Notes under the pieces: generated by a model
The model's input: the letters and a program-made list of their open reading frames with translations, nothing else
Databases searched by the model: none
Told to the model about the DNA's origin: nothing
Shown: positions 44,857 to 57,559 of the stretch, in pieces
How positions within the stretch are numbered: position 1 is the first letter of the stretch
How the letters are laid out: each line of letters opens with the position of its first letter
NCBI RefSeq assembly: GCF_003473485.1
Contig: NC_053048.1
Coordinates: 41,412,755-41,476,754, forward strand
Direction: 5' to 3'
Length of the DNA stretch: 64,000 bases
Source of the DNA: Medicago truncatula
Lineage: Eukaryota > Streptophyta > Magnoliopsida > Fabales > Fabaceae
Translations under genes and position numbers: made by a program

Positions 44857-47800
44857 CTAATTCATCCTTGAAACCATTGTGCTAAAGATGTCAGCTTCAT
44901 ATTTATTGTATTCCTTTTGCTTCATTTTGAGCTCTTTGTACTCAAGTTTAATTTCTCTGTCAACAAGCCAAGTGAACAAAGAATTATTCATTCTTCAAAA
45001 TAAAAAACAAACTATGTAGCACAAACAAATTAGATTGAAGACATGCTCTATTTCCAACACCGACATGTATAATTACATTCAATTACTTCCATTTTCTTAA
45101 ACTATTAATGGTAAATATGTGTGAGTGCCAATATCATGTCCAGTATCCATGTCTATGGTAGTGGTTTATAGAAAATTATTTTTGTCAATGAAAATTTGTT
45201 AGCATATGATCGTGAATAAATAGGGTAGAGTAGAAAATGCAAATAATTGTACCTGTTATTTGGATCAATAATCAAAGCTCTTTTAATGTCAGCTTCAGCT
45301 TTCTCCAAGTCTGATGTTTTAAGGTATGCTTGGCATCTTCTGTAAAGAGCCTTCACATTTAAGGGATCTTGTTCTAGGACCTGTTTCAAGACATGATCAA
45401 CTTAAGATTTCAACTTTTTGCCTAAGTTAATTTATGTATTTTGATGCATAATCTTAAACGACCCTTAATAACATCTGTTGCATAGAAAACAATTTCTACA
45501 TCTGTCTTAATAGAAAGGTAGATTTGTACTTTAAAAACAGTTTTGTCATTTGAAATAAAAGCATTAATTAAGTGCATTAGGATCAAAGAATACCTTTGTG
45601 CATAGTCTAGTAGCTTCAGTGTACTCTTCCAATTTAAGTTTACAAGCAGCATTGTTCAAATTACAGGATAATCTCAAGGTATTAGCATGACCCTTCTCGC
45701 CGTCGCTGAATGTGTGATCAAATTCAATGTATTTTACAGCCTACAATACCAAATCAATAAAGAATTTCATTCCGTTATGCATCTATTTAAATTGCATTGA
45801 GATCCATCTGTGCATGATTTATCTATGTATACAAGGTTTTAAATTGTTGTCGCATAGACTCAGATCGCGGAAGCAGACCTTTTCATATTTCTTCGATGCG
45901 CGCCTAAAATTTTGAGCTTTGAACAGAAGATTTCCATCATGCTTCTTCTGCTCACAAGCTTCTAGTTTCTCTTGAGTTTCCATTTTCCAAAATGGCTTCT
46001 CCTGTTCACCGAAGTTACGAAAAATTGATTATAGGTAAAAATATAAAACCATGTGTTAATGTTTTGAATTGATGGAACTCATATTAGCAATACATAGAAG
46101 AAGCTAACCTTGGTGAAATCAACTAATTCAACTTCATAGTAAAGGATTTTATTATTGGCCTTGTTTCCTTGCAAATTATTATGGTCAAAAAAATATTCAG
46201 CATTGATAGTCACCAGAGCTTGTTCGGCTTTTTTCATTGTCATTATTGCTCTTTCTAGACCCTCATGCACTTGTTCTGAAAATGCATAGAACAAAGTAGC
46301 ACAAAAATTAATAATAACAGAACAAAAAGCGATAGTAACTACTAACAAATGTACATGACCCTTGTTCTTGTATAACATTAACAATATACCTTCTTGAGTT
46401 GTGAACTCAAAAGGTTCTTCCTTTGACCCTTTCCTCTCAATAATTGTACCATCTTCTCCTTTACAGAAATATATCACTGCACAAAATGAATAAAATCATT
46501 TAACAATCTAAGTCATTTGACAAAGAACGAATGACTCGCATTGCGACTTTGACGAATCGAAAATTGAAATTTCAACCGTCAAATCTTAACAAAAGTCCAA
46601 TCATTGGAAGTAATGACCGTTGACTGCATCAAATCTATTTCCGTATGAAGTATAGGTTACCTTTCACATGCGATCCTTCATTAGGACGATCAAACCCCTC
46701 GCCGGCCTTATTAATCTTTTTCAGTATTTTCTTATCTCCTGTGATATCAGTAACAATTTTCCATGATACCAGCTCAAGTTTGATGTTAATTAAATTAGAA
46801 TCCGATAAATCATCAAGCTCAATGGTTCTATTTGAATTTTGACTAATAAGGCCATCTGCAAAATTATGTTCTGATATTAGTCATATCATTATACAGTTTC
46901 AACGAATAACCTTATGCAACAAAAACAAAAATGAATAAATTATTGCAATACATGCATACTTACAAAAGAATTTCATACTAAGCTCTGCCACCTCGCCTTT
47001 TCTCATTGTCTTTACTGCAATGCTCATGGCTGGACAAAGATAGCCTAATTGAAGCATTTCAGAGATTAATCAGTATTTTATAATTTCAAACAAATGACAA
47101 AATTTCGCATAACTTCTAGATAACACCAACAGTAGTAGATATTCAATGGACCCAAATTCTATGCAGTCAATAATTCTTGCTATTAGTGCGAGCAATCTAA
47201 GTCGTTAGATAAATATCGGATAGTTTATATTGAGACTCTGGCAAATAAAAACTCGAGACCCTCGCTCATCTGATATTCTATCAACAGCTGAGATCATTGA
47301 CTGTAATGACTAGTAACTGCACAAAATCTATTTCTAAAAAGAAGTCTTTAATGCTTGAATAGAACTTACCATCACTTACATTAAACTCCACACCTTTATC
47401 AGACTTGAGAAGCATCCCATTCTCAAGCCTTGCTTCATATTTCACTGTTAAATTAGTAGTATATGTACGGCATTAGTTACATCGACTTTAATCGTAACTA
47501 CTTCTAAATTCAGATATATCATTGTTTGTGATTTGTTAGTTGACAGTTTAAACATATCTTTTTACACTAATAGGGTGTGTAAAAATTAAACTCTTTCGTT
47601 CATTAATGATATAAAAACATTATCATAATTATGATTGTTAGTTACCTAGCACTTCATCAAGCTCTTTTGGAGTAGCCCATCCTTCTCCTTCTCGTATTGT
47701 CTTTTTCATGATTCCTCCATCGCCAGTCAAGTCTCTGATGCTACTCCAACACAACATTTCAATCTCAAAAATGAGAGTTGCATTCGGAGGAATCAACGGT

Positions 47801-48398
47801 GGAGAACCTACTTCCCCATATGCTAAAGAGGATGGTATCTTGAAGATTGCTCTCTCCCCTTTCTTCATCGTAGCAACTCCTTCATCCCAACCTTTGATTA
47901 CTTCACCTGCAACCAAACTCAATAACTTAGCCTAATTTAAGAGTAACATCAAAACCAAAGAATTCCATTTTCATTTCACAAATGATACAAATGTAATATC
48001 TAAAAGAGAGAAATCTTCATTTTTTACTGTCCATAATTTCCGCCGTTAATTCAAATTTTTCTAGAAGTATGCAATAAACAAGGTGCTTACCTTGGCCTAA
48101 CTTGAAATGAAAGGAGGACCCTTTATCATAACTGGATTCTAGAGATGGTCCATTTTCAACTTGTCCTCTGAAATGAACTGAAAGGTGAAAATAATGAAAA
48201 ATTAAGCATAACCTTTTCTAAGAATAGTTTTCCAAGTGGATATAGTTAGAGAGTGATATAGTTTTAACCTTCAACTTGGTCACCAGAAAATGGAGTTTGC
48301 CAAGTGAGACCTTTACTAAGAATCTGTTTAGTGAGACCTTCATTACCAATTTGCTTGAGTGCAAATTCTGAGTCTTCATTTTGTAGAGAGAGTGTCAT
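44857..48398 (-). CDS. Multidomain FKBP peptidyl-prolyl isomerase with TPR domain (ROF/FKBP62-65 type)
   Basis: Twelve exons (48269-48398, 48091-48177, 47646-47906, 47370-47444, 46964-47044, 46661-46855, 46390-46476, 46109-46275, 45879-46001, 45594-45740, 45253-45380, 44857-44956) join in phase to 526 residues. The plan is three FKBP domains (about 44-135, 160-260, 277-360) and TPR repeats (about 370-500), as in heat-stress co-chaperones that bind Hsp90. FKBP1 keeps [32 protein letters not shown]; but the usual Phe-Asp active-site pair is Leu56-Glu57 and the usual Tyr is Phe46. Domains 2 and 3 have lost the tyrosine-glycine and PPN segments and look non-catalytic. The TPR part is well kept ([43 protein letters not shown]). 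The acidic N-terminal leader of ROF1 is absent; the ATG at 48398 is the first in frame after a stop. It is probably a divergent, chaperone-like paralogue. Confidence 0.92.
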
Positions 48399-51003
48399 TG
48401 GAATGAAAATGAAAAGAGATAAAAAGAGAAAAAGGAAGAGGTTCAAGTTTCTAAGAAAGGATAAGCCGTTATTGGTTTCCCTCCTTTTGAAGCTTTCAGT
48501 TGACACATATTTCCTTAATTACCACACATCATTATCTTTTTTTTTTTTTTTTTGAATAAAAGTTTGGGAAAATTATTATTTTCTCTTTTAACTCAATTTC
48601 CAGTAACACTTTCGTTTTTTATATTTTTTTCACATTTAATTTTTTATGTTATAAAATTTCAACATCATTATCTTAATTTAATTTAAAAAATCAAAAATCC
48701 ATAAATTCATAAAAAACATACAGGATTTCATGTTCTTCATTTTCTCTTTGATCAATCAACCTAACATCCTATGTTTGATCAAACAACATAAATTGGTCTT
48801 CATGTTTTTTTCACCCTTTCTTCTTCGATTTTCCTTATGTTTTTGTTTTTGTAACGAGTTGGAATTTGATTATGGTTATTTTTTAGTTTTTATATGATTG
48901 ATTTTTGTTATGAGTGGAAAAAAGATGATTAAGATTTTGTTGAAAAATGGATTTATAAGATTTTTTTTCAATAAAATCTGGATTTCTAAGTTTGTAAGAT
49001 GAGAATATATGAGATTGTTTATGAGTTTAATGATTTGTTTTATGGGTTTTAGATTTATACACTGACGGTGTATATAAATTAATTTATATAAAATTTATAC
49101 TATCTTAACTATTTTTTTTCTTCACTTTACTATTCAAAATATAAACTTGTACTTAAAATATGTAGATTTAAAAACTAAGCCTTCGAATAAAAAAAATTAA
49201 AATCATTAGAAGCTAAATAATTTCATCTGCGATAAATTAAAAATATTTAAGTCTATTTTCTAATTTTATAATAAAAAATGAGATTAGTACTGTCCAAAAA
49301 ATAAAAAATGAGATTAATATAAACTTTATAAAACTATTTCATTTTTTTTTTTTTTGTGTTGACTTTCAAATAATGAATGGATATACAACATCAGGATAAT
49401 AAAATCAAAAGTAAAAAACTGTCCAATAAAGATGATAATAGAAACTTGGGGGTGCTTAAACCAAGATGATTTTCAGTTTGATCACAATTCCTCACCTCTT
49501 TTCTGTTGAAAGTTAAGAATTTGATCTGTCTCTCTTCATTCTTAGCTAGACAATATAACCATGTATTTGATGGATGTATGTATAAGTCACAAGAAAATCT
49601 TATATATTCTGATTTTGTACTTTACCTTAATAGTGAGTGGTTTTTGTACACATGGTGTAATATTGACTTTGTAGCTCTATAAATGAATGTTGACAAAAGA
49701 AAAGAAAGAAATTAACAATATATATCTGCTTCAATTTTTGTGTCTCAACTCTCACCCAAACTATTTACATAGCTAAATAATTATTTTGAGTTTCTTTTTA
49801 GTGAATTCTTCTCTAAAACATATTATAAAATAGTTGTTTATGAGGTGCTTCTAATGGATGGATGTTCACGAATCAATATTTTTTTGTCAATTGAAGGAGA
49901 GTGCCATGCACTATCTAATGTAAATAGGGATTTCAAACATGTCCCCCAACTTAGCCAAACAAATCTAATAGTGGGCATCTAATTATTTGATGGGTCATAG
50001 CTGATGAGATCAGCTTAAGCAGGTTTAGCTTCTATAAAAATGATTGATTAAAATAGATTTTGGCGCATGATGACATAAAAAAAAAAAAAAGGTAAATTAT
50101 ATATATGAAAAAAATATATATAATTTGGATTCTTATGTTATTTATTATTAAGAAAAAAAGAATTTTCCACATTCAATCGTGTCTTTTTATCTTTGTAGTA
50201 TAAAAAAAATTCAAGAAATAAATGACGGTAATAAGATAGAAAAATATGATTAAGCATTTGTGTAATTTTTTGAGAAAGCCAAAATAAAATATATTAAACT
50301 AATAAGAGATCTCAACTTGCATAAGAAGTGCGAAGTATGGATTCAAAAGTTAGGCCGACACCGATAAGAAAAAACAACAACAATACTAACTAGGTAGCAA
50401 AACAAATCATAGCTAGGTAATATGGTTCAAACACCGAAGAGGATTTAGCCATCATGATGAAAATCAAAAGCTAGTTTTTTGTGTTTAGCTTTAAATAATC
50501 AGAAATATAAAAAATTTACTTTATGAAATAGCTAATGTATAGACAATTCTTTTTGTTGAAAAATACAATAGTAATATGGACTTTAAATCTCAATCATGAT
50601 GTTTGAGCTAACATTTTTGATATATTTATCAATTGAGCTATGACTTATGAACAAATTTGATAATAATTTTCTTACATGAAATATTCGTATCATTCACTTA
50701 AAAATTAATATTAGTTTGTATTGAAATACCGAAATGATTCATCATTATTTTTTGAAGTAAAAAAACGTTTTATTATAAGTATTGGAAAACATAGTAACCG
50801 ACCCCCTCTCTCTATTATAAGGACTAAAGTGGATATACAATCAGGTTGCAGTAGGTAATGGACCAAGTGTCTAATGCTAATTAGCCATCACATATGCCTC
50901 ACATCGCAAGCAAATTCAAGTTTTTAGTTTTTTCTATATGATTTGTATTGGTGTTTAATGCATGTAGCCTCAAGTTGTAAGATGATGATGCACGTTCAAT
51001 CAA
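48399..51003. other. Intergenic, no gene seen
   Basis: AT-rich DNA. A promoter for the FKBP gene should lie in 48400-48700 but no clear TATA box was identified. Nothing else recognised. Confidence 0.5.
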
Positions 51004-51631
51004 GGTGACTTTTAAGGTACATAAATTGTTAAATTTATGTACCCATACACAAGTCCATTTGCAACCATTGATTTGTGGATTTAAAAACATATTATATCTT
51101 TAAACATATTTTGTTATTTATTATTATACATATTTTTTTAGGCAGCAGTCGGCATCCATACAATAACAATTAAATTATTTTTTAAATAAACTAATTTGCA
51201 TTATAAAACCAATATACTAAAGATATAACAATTTTTTTTATTATAAAATATGACGGGGGATGTTTTTGAGGAAATTCTAAACTAAAGATATAAGTTTTTT
51301 TTTTAGGGGTAAACGAAAGATATGTTATTAACGTCTTGAATTTTTTACCATATGTTAAGGAAATGACAAATTATTCACTTTTATCAACAAAACAAAAAAA
51401 AAAAACACTCATTCTTCATTATTAAATATAACATTTTATTCTAATTTAATTATTTATAATTCTAAGGTATATAGTGTAAATTGATATTTTATAACCAACA
51501 AATCTATACTATATCTTATGTTCTTCTTACAAAATCATATCATTGAACTTTTGAACTCATAAACCTATGGTAGATAATGGACTTGTGTATGGGTACACAA
51601 ATTTAAGTATTTGTGTACCCTAAAAGCCACC
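51004..51631. mobile_element. Mutator-like non-autonomous element (628 bp), perfect 9-bp target duplication
   Basis: The left end GGTGACTTTTAAGGTACATA and the right end (reverse complement GGTGGCTTTTAGGGTACACA) stay similar for about 68 bases, including an identical run CCCATACACAAGTCCATT. TTCAATCAA flanks both ends (50995-51003 and 51632-51640). Nine-base duplications are the Mutator hallmark. The internal 490 bases have no open frame. Confidence 0.9.
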
Positions 51632-52321
51632 TTCAATCAATAGACTAGTCTAGAAATCATGCATTTTGTAAGACCACGATAAATTGCCATGTGAACCGGA
51701 TATCCTTCCCGCATAACTGTAGAGAATAATCACTCGAATCGAATAAGACCACGATGATGAATGACAAGAGATTTAACATTTATGTATTCCTTATATTGCA
51801 TCTAAACCAGAACCCCTAGTTAAGCCGGAAAAAATCACTTACATCTAATAAAAAATCAAAATGCTCCTAGGTTGATTACTTTTATTTATTTTCTCATATT
51901 TGTGTGTTCGGATGAAGTATAAATTTCTCCATCAAAACGGCGACTAGTTAATTGACACATGTTGGTGCCCCGGATATTAGATTTTGCAAAAGAGAATTAA
52001 GAATCAGAATATGTTGTAAGCACTTTGCGGATGTGCAAATCTGTATCTCTAAGTGGTTAATAAATTTCATTTCTGCATTGCATCACTTGGAATGAATTTG
52101 TGACGTAATTATTCCACCCTAGACAATTTACCAGTATGGGGGAATCTATTACATAACATATGCTGTATTTGTATCACGTTGGATACTTGGATGCTTATAT
52201 TGAGATATAGAAGAGAACATATAGGTCGACACACTCAAATAGGGTATAAATAATGTTTTCACTGCTCTTAACTAATTCCTCAGAATGAATACTCAACGGA
52301 TTGATTAGACAAAAAATGTTT

Positions 52322-52770
52322 ATTTTTAACATATTCTTCCTCCGGGTGTCATGTTTGATTCCCCTTATGTCAATTTCGATGAACTAAGTTCATATTAACT
52401 TTAAATGGGTCTTCCGCAAGTAGACGTTGAAATTGATTACCTCGATTTAGTCTGTTCTTAGATTGAAGAGAAATTCTTGTGTAGGAACGAACTTAACATA
52501 TCATTCTTACAAACAACAAATTAAAACATGACACGTCATTGTTTTATTTTAAAATAATTAGGAAATAATTTAGGAAATGAAAAATAACTGTTCCTCCTCT
52601 CTCAACCATTATTTGCGGTTAGTATTCACCACCACCAATCAATCATGGTTAAAAGAAAAAAAATATGACGTGCCATGTTTTAATTTGTTGTTTGTAAGAA
52701 TGATAGTTAGGTTCGTTCTTACACAATAATTTCTCTAGATTGAATACCAAATTTTAAATAAAAAATTGTT
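52322..52770 (+). mobile_element. SINE copy interrupted by a MITE
   Basis: The body (B-box-like TCATGTTTGATTCCCC, then TGTCAATTTCGATGAA, ACTTTAAATGGGTCTTCCGC and GCAAGTAGACG) matches the SINE at 6296-6503. Its 3' end resumes after the inserted element at 52736 (GAATACCAAATTTTAAATAA). The 5' part with the A box is missing or diverged. Confidence 0.7.
52468..52735. mobile_element. Mutator-type MITE (268 bp) nested in a SINE, perfect 9-bp target duplication
   Basis: The arms begin GAGAAATTCTTGTGTAGGAA (left) and, reverse-complemented, GAGAAATTATTGTGTAAGAA (right), staying alike for about 70 bases through AACAACAAATTAAAACATG. TAGATTGAA flanks both ends (52459-52467 and 52736-52744). Confidence 0.9.
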
Positions 52771-53417
52771 CTGTTTTGAGGTTATGTTATAAAAGATGCA
52801 TTTATTAGTTCATCCACATGTCTAGACTCTATATTCTAATAAAATGCATTGTTATATATTCAAGTCGTGTTTCAAATCTTAAACACTCCACTTATTTATT
52901 TTAAAAGATGAATTCTAGTAATTAGATTACTTGAAGAAAAAAAAAAGAAAAAAAAACGGTATTTTTCTTAATAACAGAACACAACAAGTAGTAAGACAAT
53001 TCCTCAGTATAATTTCCTTTTAAGCAAATTATATATAAAGATTGTGGTGCAAACCTAAACATCAACTTATTCATTTAAAAGGTGAATTATGATCATTAGA
53101 CTATTTAAAAAAAATGACATTTTTTTAAATAACTGAAAATAAGTAGTAAGAGAGTCCCTCAATGTAATTTCCTTTTGAACAAAGTATGCAAAATTTAATT
53201 AAGTTACATTATGGACAACCGGGCCCACACTTAATGGTCCTAATCAACCACCAAAAATGCTTTACCAAAGTTTTCCAAAGAAAGGTAGTGATGATAATGA
53301 GGATGAAGAAGGTACGAAAAAACAAAACCCCTCCCAATTTCTCAACTCTACGTGATCATTTTTTTCATTGCACATTTTTTTTTTGTTATTCTTCTCTTCC
53401 TAACAATATCTACATAT

Positions 53418-55820
53418 TTAAACTTTTGGAACACTAATAATTGCTACCCTCAAAACTTTAGTAGCTTCACCCTTTTGCATTTCAATATCATTTGTTTCTT
53501 CAACACCTTCAATCACTGTTTCCAATATTACTCCATTTTCTACACAACACTTCATTCCCTCAGTTATTGTCTCTTCTTCAATCTCTTTATTTTCTTTGCT
53601 TTTGCCCCATAGAACTGAGTAAAGTCCTATTACGATCAAAATTGCTCCAATAACACTGCAATAAAAAATTAAATTAATTAATTAATAATGACACCAAATT
53701 GTTTACCACCGTTCCTATATATGTGCTTTTTTATGATTGTGATATTTCCTTTTAAATGCTTTTTTCTTTGTTTTATGATAAGAAAATGATAGAAAGCATA
53801 GAGAAGAAACCGCATGAAAGTGAAATTTCTTTCTCACTAAAACTTGATATGTTCATAGTTCATTGGATTGAACAAGGTTTTAATTTTATTTGTGGTCCAC
53901 TTGTGATGCAATATTAAAGTTTGAGATGTATCACATCGCAATTATAATTGTGGCTGCATTATTCACATTTGTCACCAATTATTTTTCCCCAAAATTATAA
54001 TGGAGATAAATGCCACTTCCATTACAAAATAAAATAAAAAACTTTATTATATAACATGGACTTACCCTCCAAGATATAATTTTTCTGCAAGGATGAAAGT
54101 GCCCATAATTGCTACAATGATCATCATCAAAGGACTGAAAGCAGTGACAAAAACTGGCCCTTTCTTTTGCATGACTATCCCTTGAACATAGTAGGTAAGA
54201 CCTGATGATATTATACCCTGCTCACCAAAATTTACATCCATTAATACCCTCAATAAATTCATAAACAAGCATAAAAAATAGGGCTAAAAACGATATATCG
54301 ACTGCGATCATGGGCGCGACACATTGTTTTTTTTGTTAGTGCCACCAGAAATGTCTCTCCATATCCGTTACTAAATTTAATGACGAGAAAAATAGTGAAT
54401 TTTTTTTTTCGTCACTAAAATTTTGATTCAACCCGCGACTGCAAGTTAAAACTTTGCTAACGAGGAGCGACTTACAGCATATGCTGCAGCTAATAGGTTC
54501 ATGTCCCAACCAATGCTCCAAGCATTTGGGTTATGCTCCATAACAAAAGTCACAGCAATTGATTGAAGTGTGCCCAAGGAACACACTATTGCTGTAAGTG
54601 AGAGTTGAGCTGAATATTTCCTTAATGTCACAGCCTGCATTAATCACAAAAAAGAATTTCAATATTCAAATAATGTATAATTTCAATTTTATTCTCCATT
54701 TTCTTAATTTTATAAACAGTTACATACCTGAAGTATGAAGAAAGAAGCCCAAGCAAAAGTAGCAATTATGAGCAAAATGGAACCTTTAACCCAATCTTTT
54801 TCACCAGAATCAGTAATGTTTTCAGGTTCATAATTTTTAGGATGATGCATGTATTGAGAACTCAATATATTAATAACTTGTCCTTTGTATAATGTCATCA
54901 ACATGGCCCCAGCAACTGTGATTACAGTTCCAATCACCTTTACTTGGCATCTTAATTTTCTCATGTCCAATTTCTCCATCCTAATTTATTCCAAATAAAC
55001 CAGGTTAAATCATTTAATACCAAAACATACAAAGAATATAAAGGAAAAGGAAGACATATCATATTATTATCATTATTAATTAGTTAATTGTGTATATATA
55101 CCTGAAAATAACTGCCATGACAAATGTCATTGCTGGTAGAATATTGCTAATAGCACATGAGTAGGTTGGGGAAGTGAATTTCAATCCAGCATAGTATAGA
55201 TTCTGATCAATCACAGGCCTAATAAAAACAATAACAAATTTTAGAACATTTTTCGATGGCACATATGTTTTAGAAAGAATGAACACAAGCGGATTCCTCG
55301 CGATCAGTAATCTTGACAATTGATTTAGACTAGACTACTTTGATTTATCAAAATCACGTTGTAAGCCATTCAATATCTACAACAGTCAAGATACCGACGA
55401 CTGAAGTGCTTGTAGGAAATTTCGACTGCAGGAATACTCGTAATTCTAAAGCGAGAAAAGTACTAACCCGAGAAGTCCCAAGACGAACATTTGCATAAAC
55501 ATAAGAAATGTGATCCTTGGCCTTATCTTCCTGCAAATGACAAGAAAGAAAGATTGATGAGAAAATGATTCAAATATTAAGCTAATGATTTTTCTACCAT
55601 TGAGAATAAATGATGGATACCTTTCAAGAACAATAGCAAATGGAGCAATAACAGCAGTAGCAAAAGCATGTCTATAAACAACAAGAACATAGTGACTCAT
55701 TCCACGGTTGAGTGAAACCTTTGTTATTATGTTCATACCAGCAAATCCAAATTGTAGAGAAATCATAGCTATGTAAGGTTTGCATCTTTGAAAAAAACTT
55801 GAACATTTATCTCCTTCCAT
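53418..55820 (-). CDS. WAT1-related / nodulin MtN21-family EamA transporter
   Basis: Seven exons (55621-55820, 55468-55530, 55102-55218, 54728-54980, 54476-54634, 54066-54217, 53418-53655) join in phase to 393 residues. The family are ten-helix membrane proteins of the drug/metabolite transporter superfamily; characterised plant members move auxin or amino acids across vacuolar or plasma membranes. Family signatures: KPYIAMISLQFGFAGMNI (about 14-31), SHYVLVVYRHAFATAVIAPFA (first EamA domain), LGPVIDQNLYYAGLKFTSPT, NILPAMTFVMAVIFRME, GSILLIIATFAWASFFILQ, VTFVMEHNPNAWSIGWDMNLLA, the GIISSGLTYYVQG region, KKGPVFVTAFSPLMMIIVA, AEKLYLGG and GLYSVLWGK. An acidic Glu-rich cytosolic tail of about 60 residues ends the protein. 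The N-terminus is short, and TATAAATA lies about 126 bases upstream. Closest in style to the Arabidopsis At2g37460/At2g39510 group; the substrate cannot be told from sequence. The gene looks intact. Confidence 0.95.
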
Positions 55821-55945
55821 TTTTTTTCTCTATTAGTACTAAGGTACTCAAAAACTAGGAACAGAGTTGTGTACAGAGGAAGACAAGAACACTTGAATTT
55901 GTTTGTGTTGTGTCTCCTAAGTGATAAACGTCACGCATTCTATTG

Positions 55946-55953
55946 TATTTATA
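55946..55953 (-). promoter_or_regulatory. TATA box of the WAT1-related gene
   Basis: The minus strand reads CTATAAATACAATAG, about 126 bases upstream of the ATG. Confidence 0.6.
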
Positions 55954-56906
55954 GGCCTCCACTCACATAGAGATGTTATGTTAGAATTGTCCTAAAAAAT
56001 ATAATTATAGATATAAAATAAAAATTGTTAGAGGAACCTTTTTGATTTAATTTGAAGCGTGTAAGAAATGATATCATCATCAATCTCACACGTGAACTTC
56101 TTTTAGTAATAAGATTATAAGATTAATAATACGTGAGGCCTTGGATATTCTTATTTGTTGTGTGTGCATGAACAATATGGATTCCACGTGGCAATAATTG
56201 CATTGTTTTTTTTGGAAGAAAATTAGGTGAATGGCGATCACTTTTTTGTGTGGAGAGTTAATTGAATATATATTATATTACTTTAAATCAGTGAGTGTTC
56301 AATTTGGTGGAGAAAAAGAATTTCTCATATTATGTTAAAAATGCCAAATTGGATGACCATATGACATGAACATTGTTTATGAATAGAGGATGATATTCAT
56401 CTTGGAATTTTATTTTGTGAGGTTAATTAGTTTGAACAAATATTTATAATTGTTGAGCTAACTACATCAAGTAAGTTGGGTCACACTCTCATGGAGCGAA
56501 AAAATAAAAAATAAAAACATACAATATTTGACGATGAAGTTCAATTAATTTTACAAATGTTTTTGATTGTACAAAACTTTAGTTCCTTTGTATTATCTTA
56601 CTGTTTTTAAGCAATAATGTAACAATGATATGATTAAATTTGGTGTTCAAATAATAAGACTAGTGGATAGCACTTTGTTTCATGATGGAGTGAAGTGCTT
56701 GCTGATGCCAATCATTGGGGCCAATTACCATCTCTGCCTAGTTTTGATTTTGGCTACGCGGCGAGTCTCTGCCCCATCTTATCCATCGGTACAGTGCTGC
56801 TGACAGAAACTAAACATACATGCTTCGATATTTTTGTGTTAACTTTCTTTCTCAGATAAATGGTTGCAGATGATATCAAGTTTAAACACAAGGTAAATAA
56901 ATTCTA
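55954..56906. other. Intergenic, promoter side of the WAT1-related gene
   Basis: No gene seen. It is expected to contain upstream regulatory DNA of the transporter gene. Confidence 0.5.
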
Positions 56907-57550
56907 GGTTAAATATCACTTATGCTCATTTTAGTTTGACAGAATTCTCAAGTTAATCTTTTACGTTTCAAAAGTTTCAATCATATTTTAGTTTGACAAA
57001 ATTCTCAAGTTAGTCTTTAAGTTTCAATAGTTTTAAATATGTTATTTTAGTTGATAAACTATTTCACTGTTATCCCTGTTGTCAGTCTCCATTTAACTGA
57101 TGTTGATGTAGCCGTTAAGTTGTTGATTTGGATCAAAATGCTTTCTTTTAAAAGTTAGAGGGTGTCAAAACAGTACGTTTAATGGTCACAAATGATTATT
57201 TATAGTGTTAGAAAGGCAACAATTTACAACAACAAATGTTTTTCTACCACTATTAAACGACACTTATAGTGCTAAAATGATCATTTGTGACCCTAGAGCT
57301 TTTAAAAGGCAGCGTTATGATCCAAGTCAACAACTTAACGGCTACATCAGCATCAGTTAAGTATTAACTGACAGCAGAGGTAAAGGTGAAATAGTTTATC
57401 AACTAAAATGACCTATTTGAAACTTTTGAAACTTAAAGGACTAACTTAGGAATTCTGTCAAACTAAAAAAACCTAATTGAAACTTTCGAAACTTAAAAGT
57501 TTAACTTAGGAATTCTGTCAAACGAAAAGGACCAAACGTAATATTTGACC
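56907..57550. mobile_element. Mutator-type MITE (644 bp), perfect 9-bp target duplication
   Basis: The ends GGTTAAATATCACTTATGCT and (reverse complement) GGTCAAATATTACGTTTGGT are inverted repeats. Long arms hold repeated TTAGTTTGACAGAATTCTCA-type units, two per arm. TAAATTCTA flanks both sides exactly (56898-56906 and 57551-57559). No open frame. Confidence 0.9.
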
Positions 57551-57559
57551 TAAATTCTA

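Noticed and set aside
48399-48506. N-terminal hydrophobic extension of the FKBP (FLFLFLSLFIFIP)
   Set aside because: The frame upstream of 48398 has no ATG and is closed by a stop, so the extension would need a non-ATG start.
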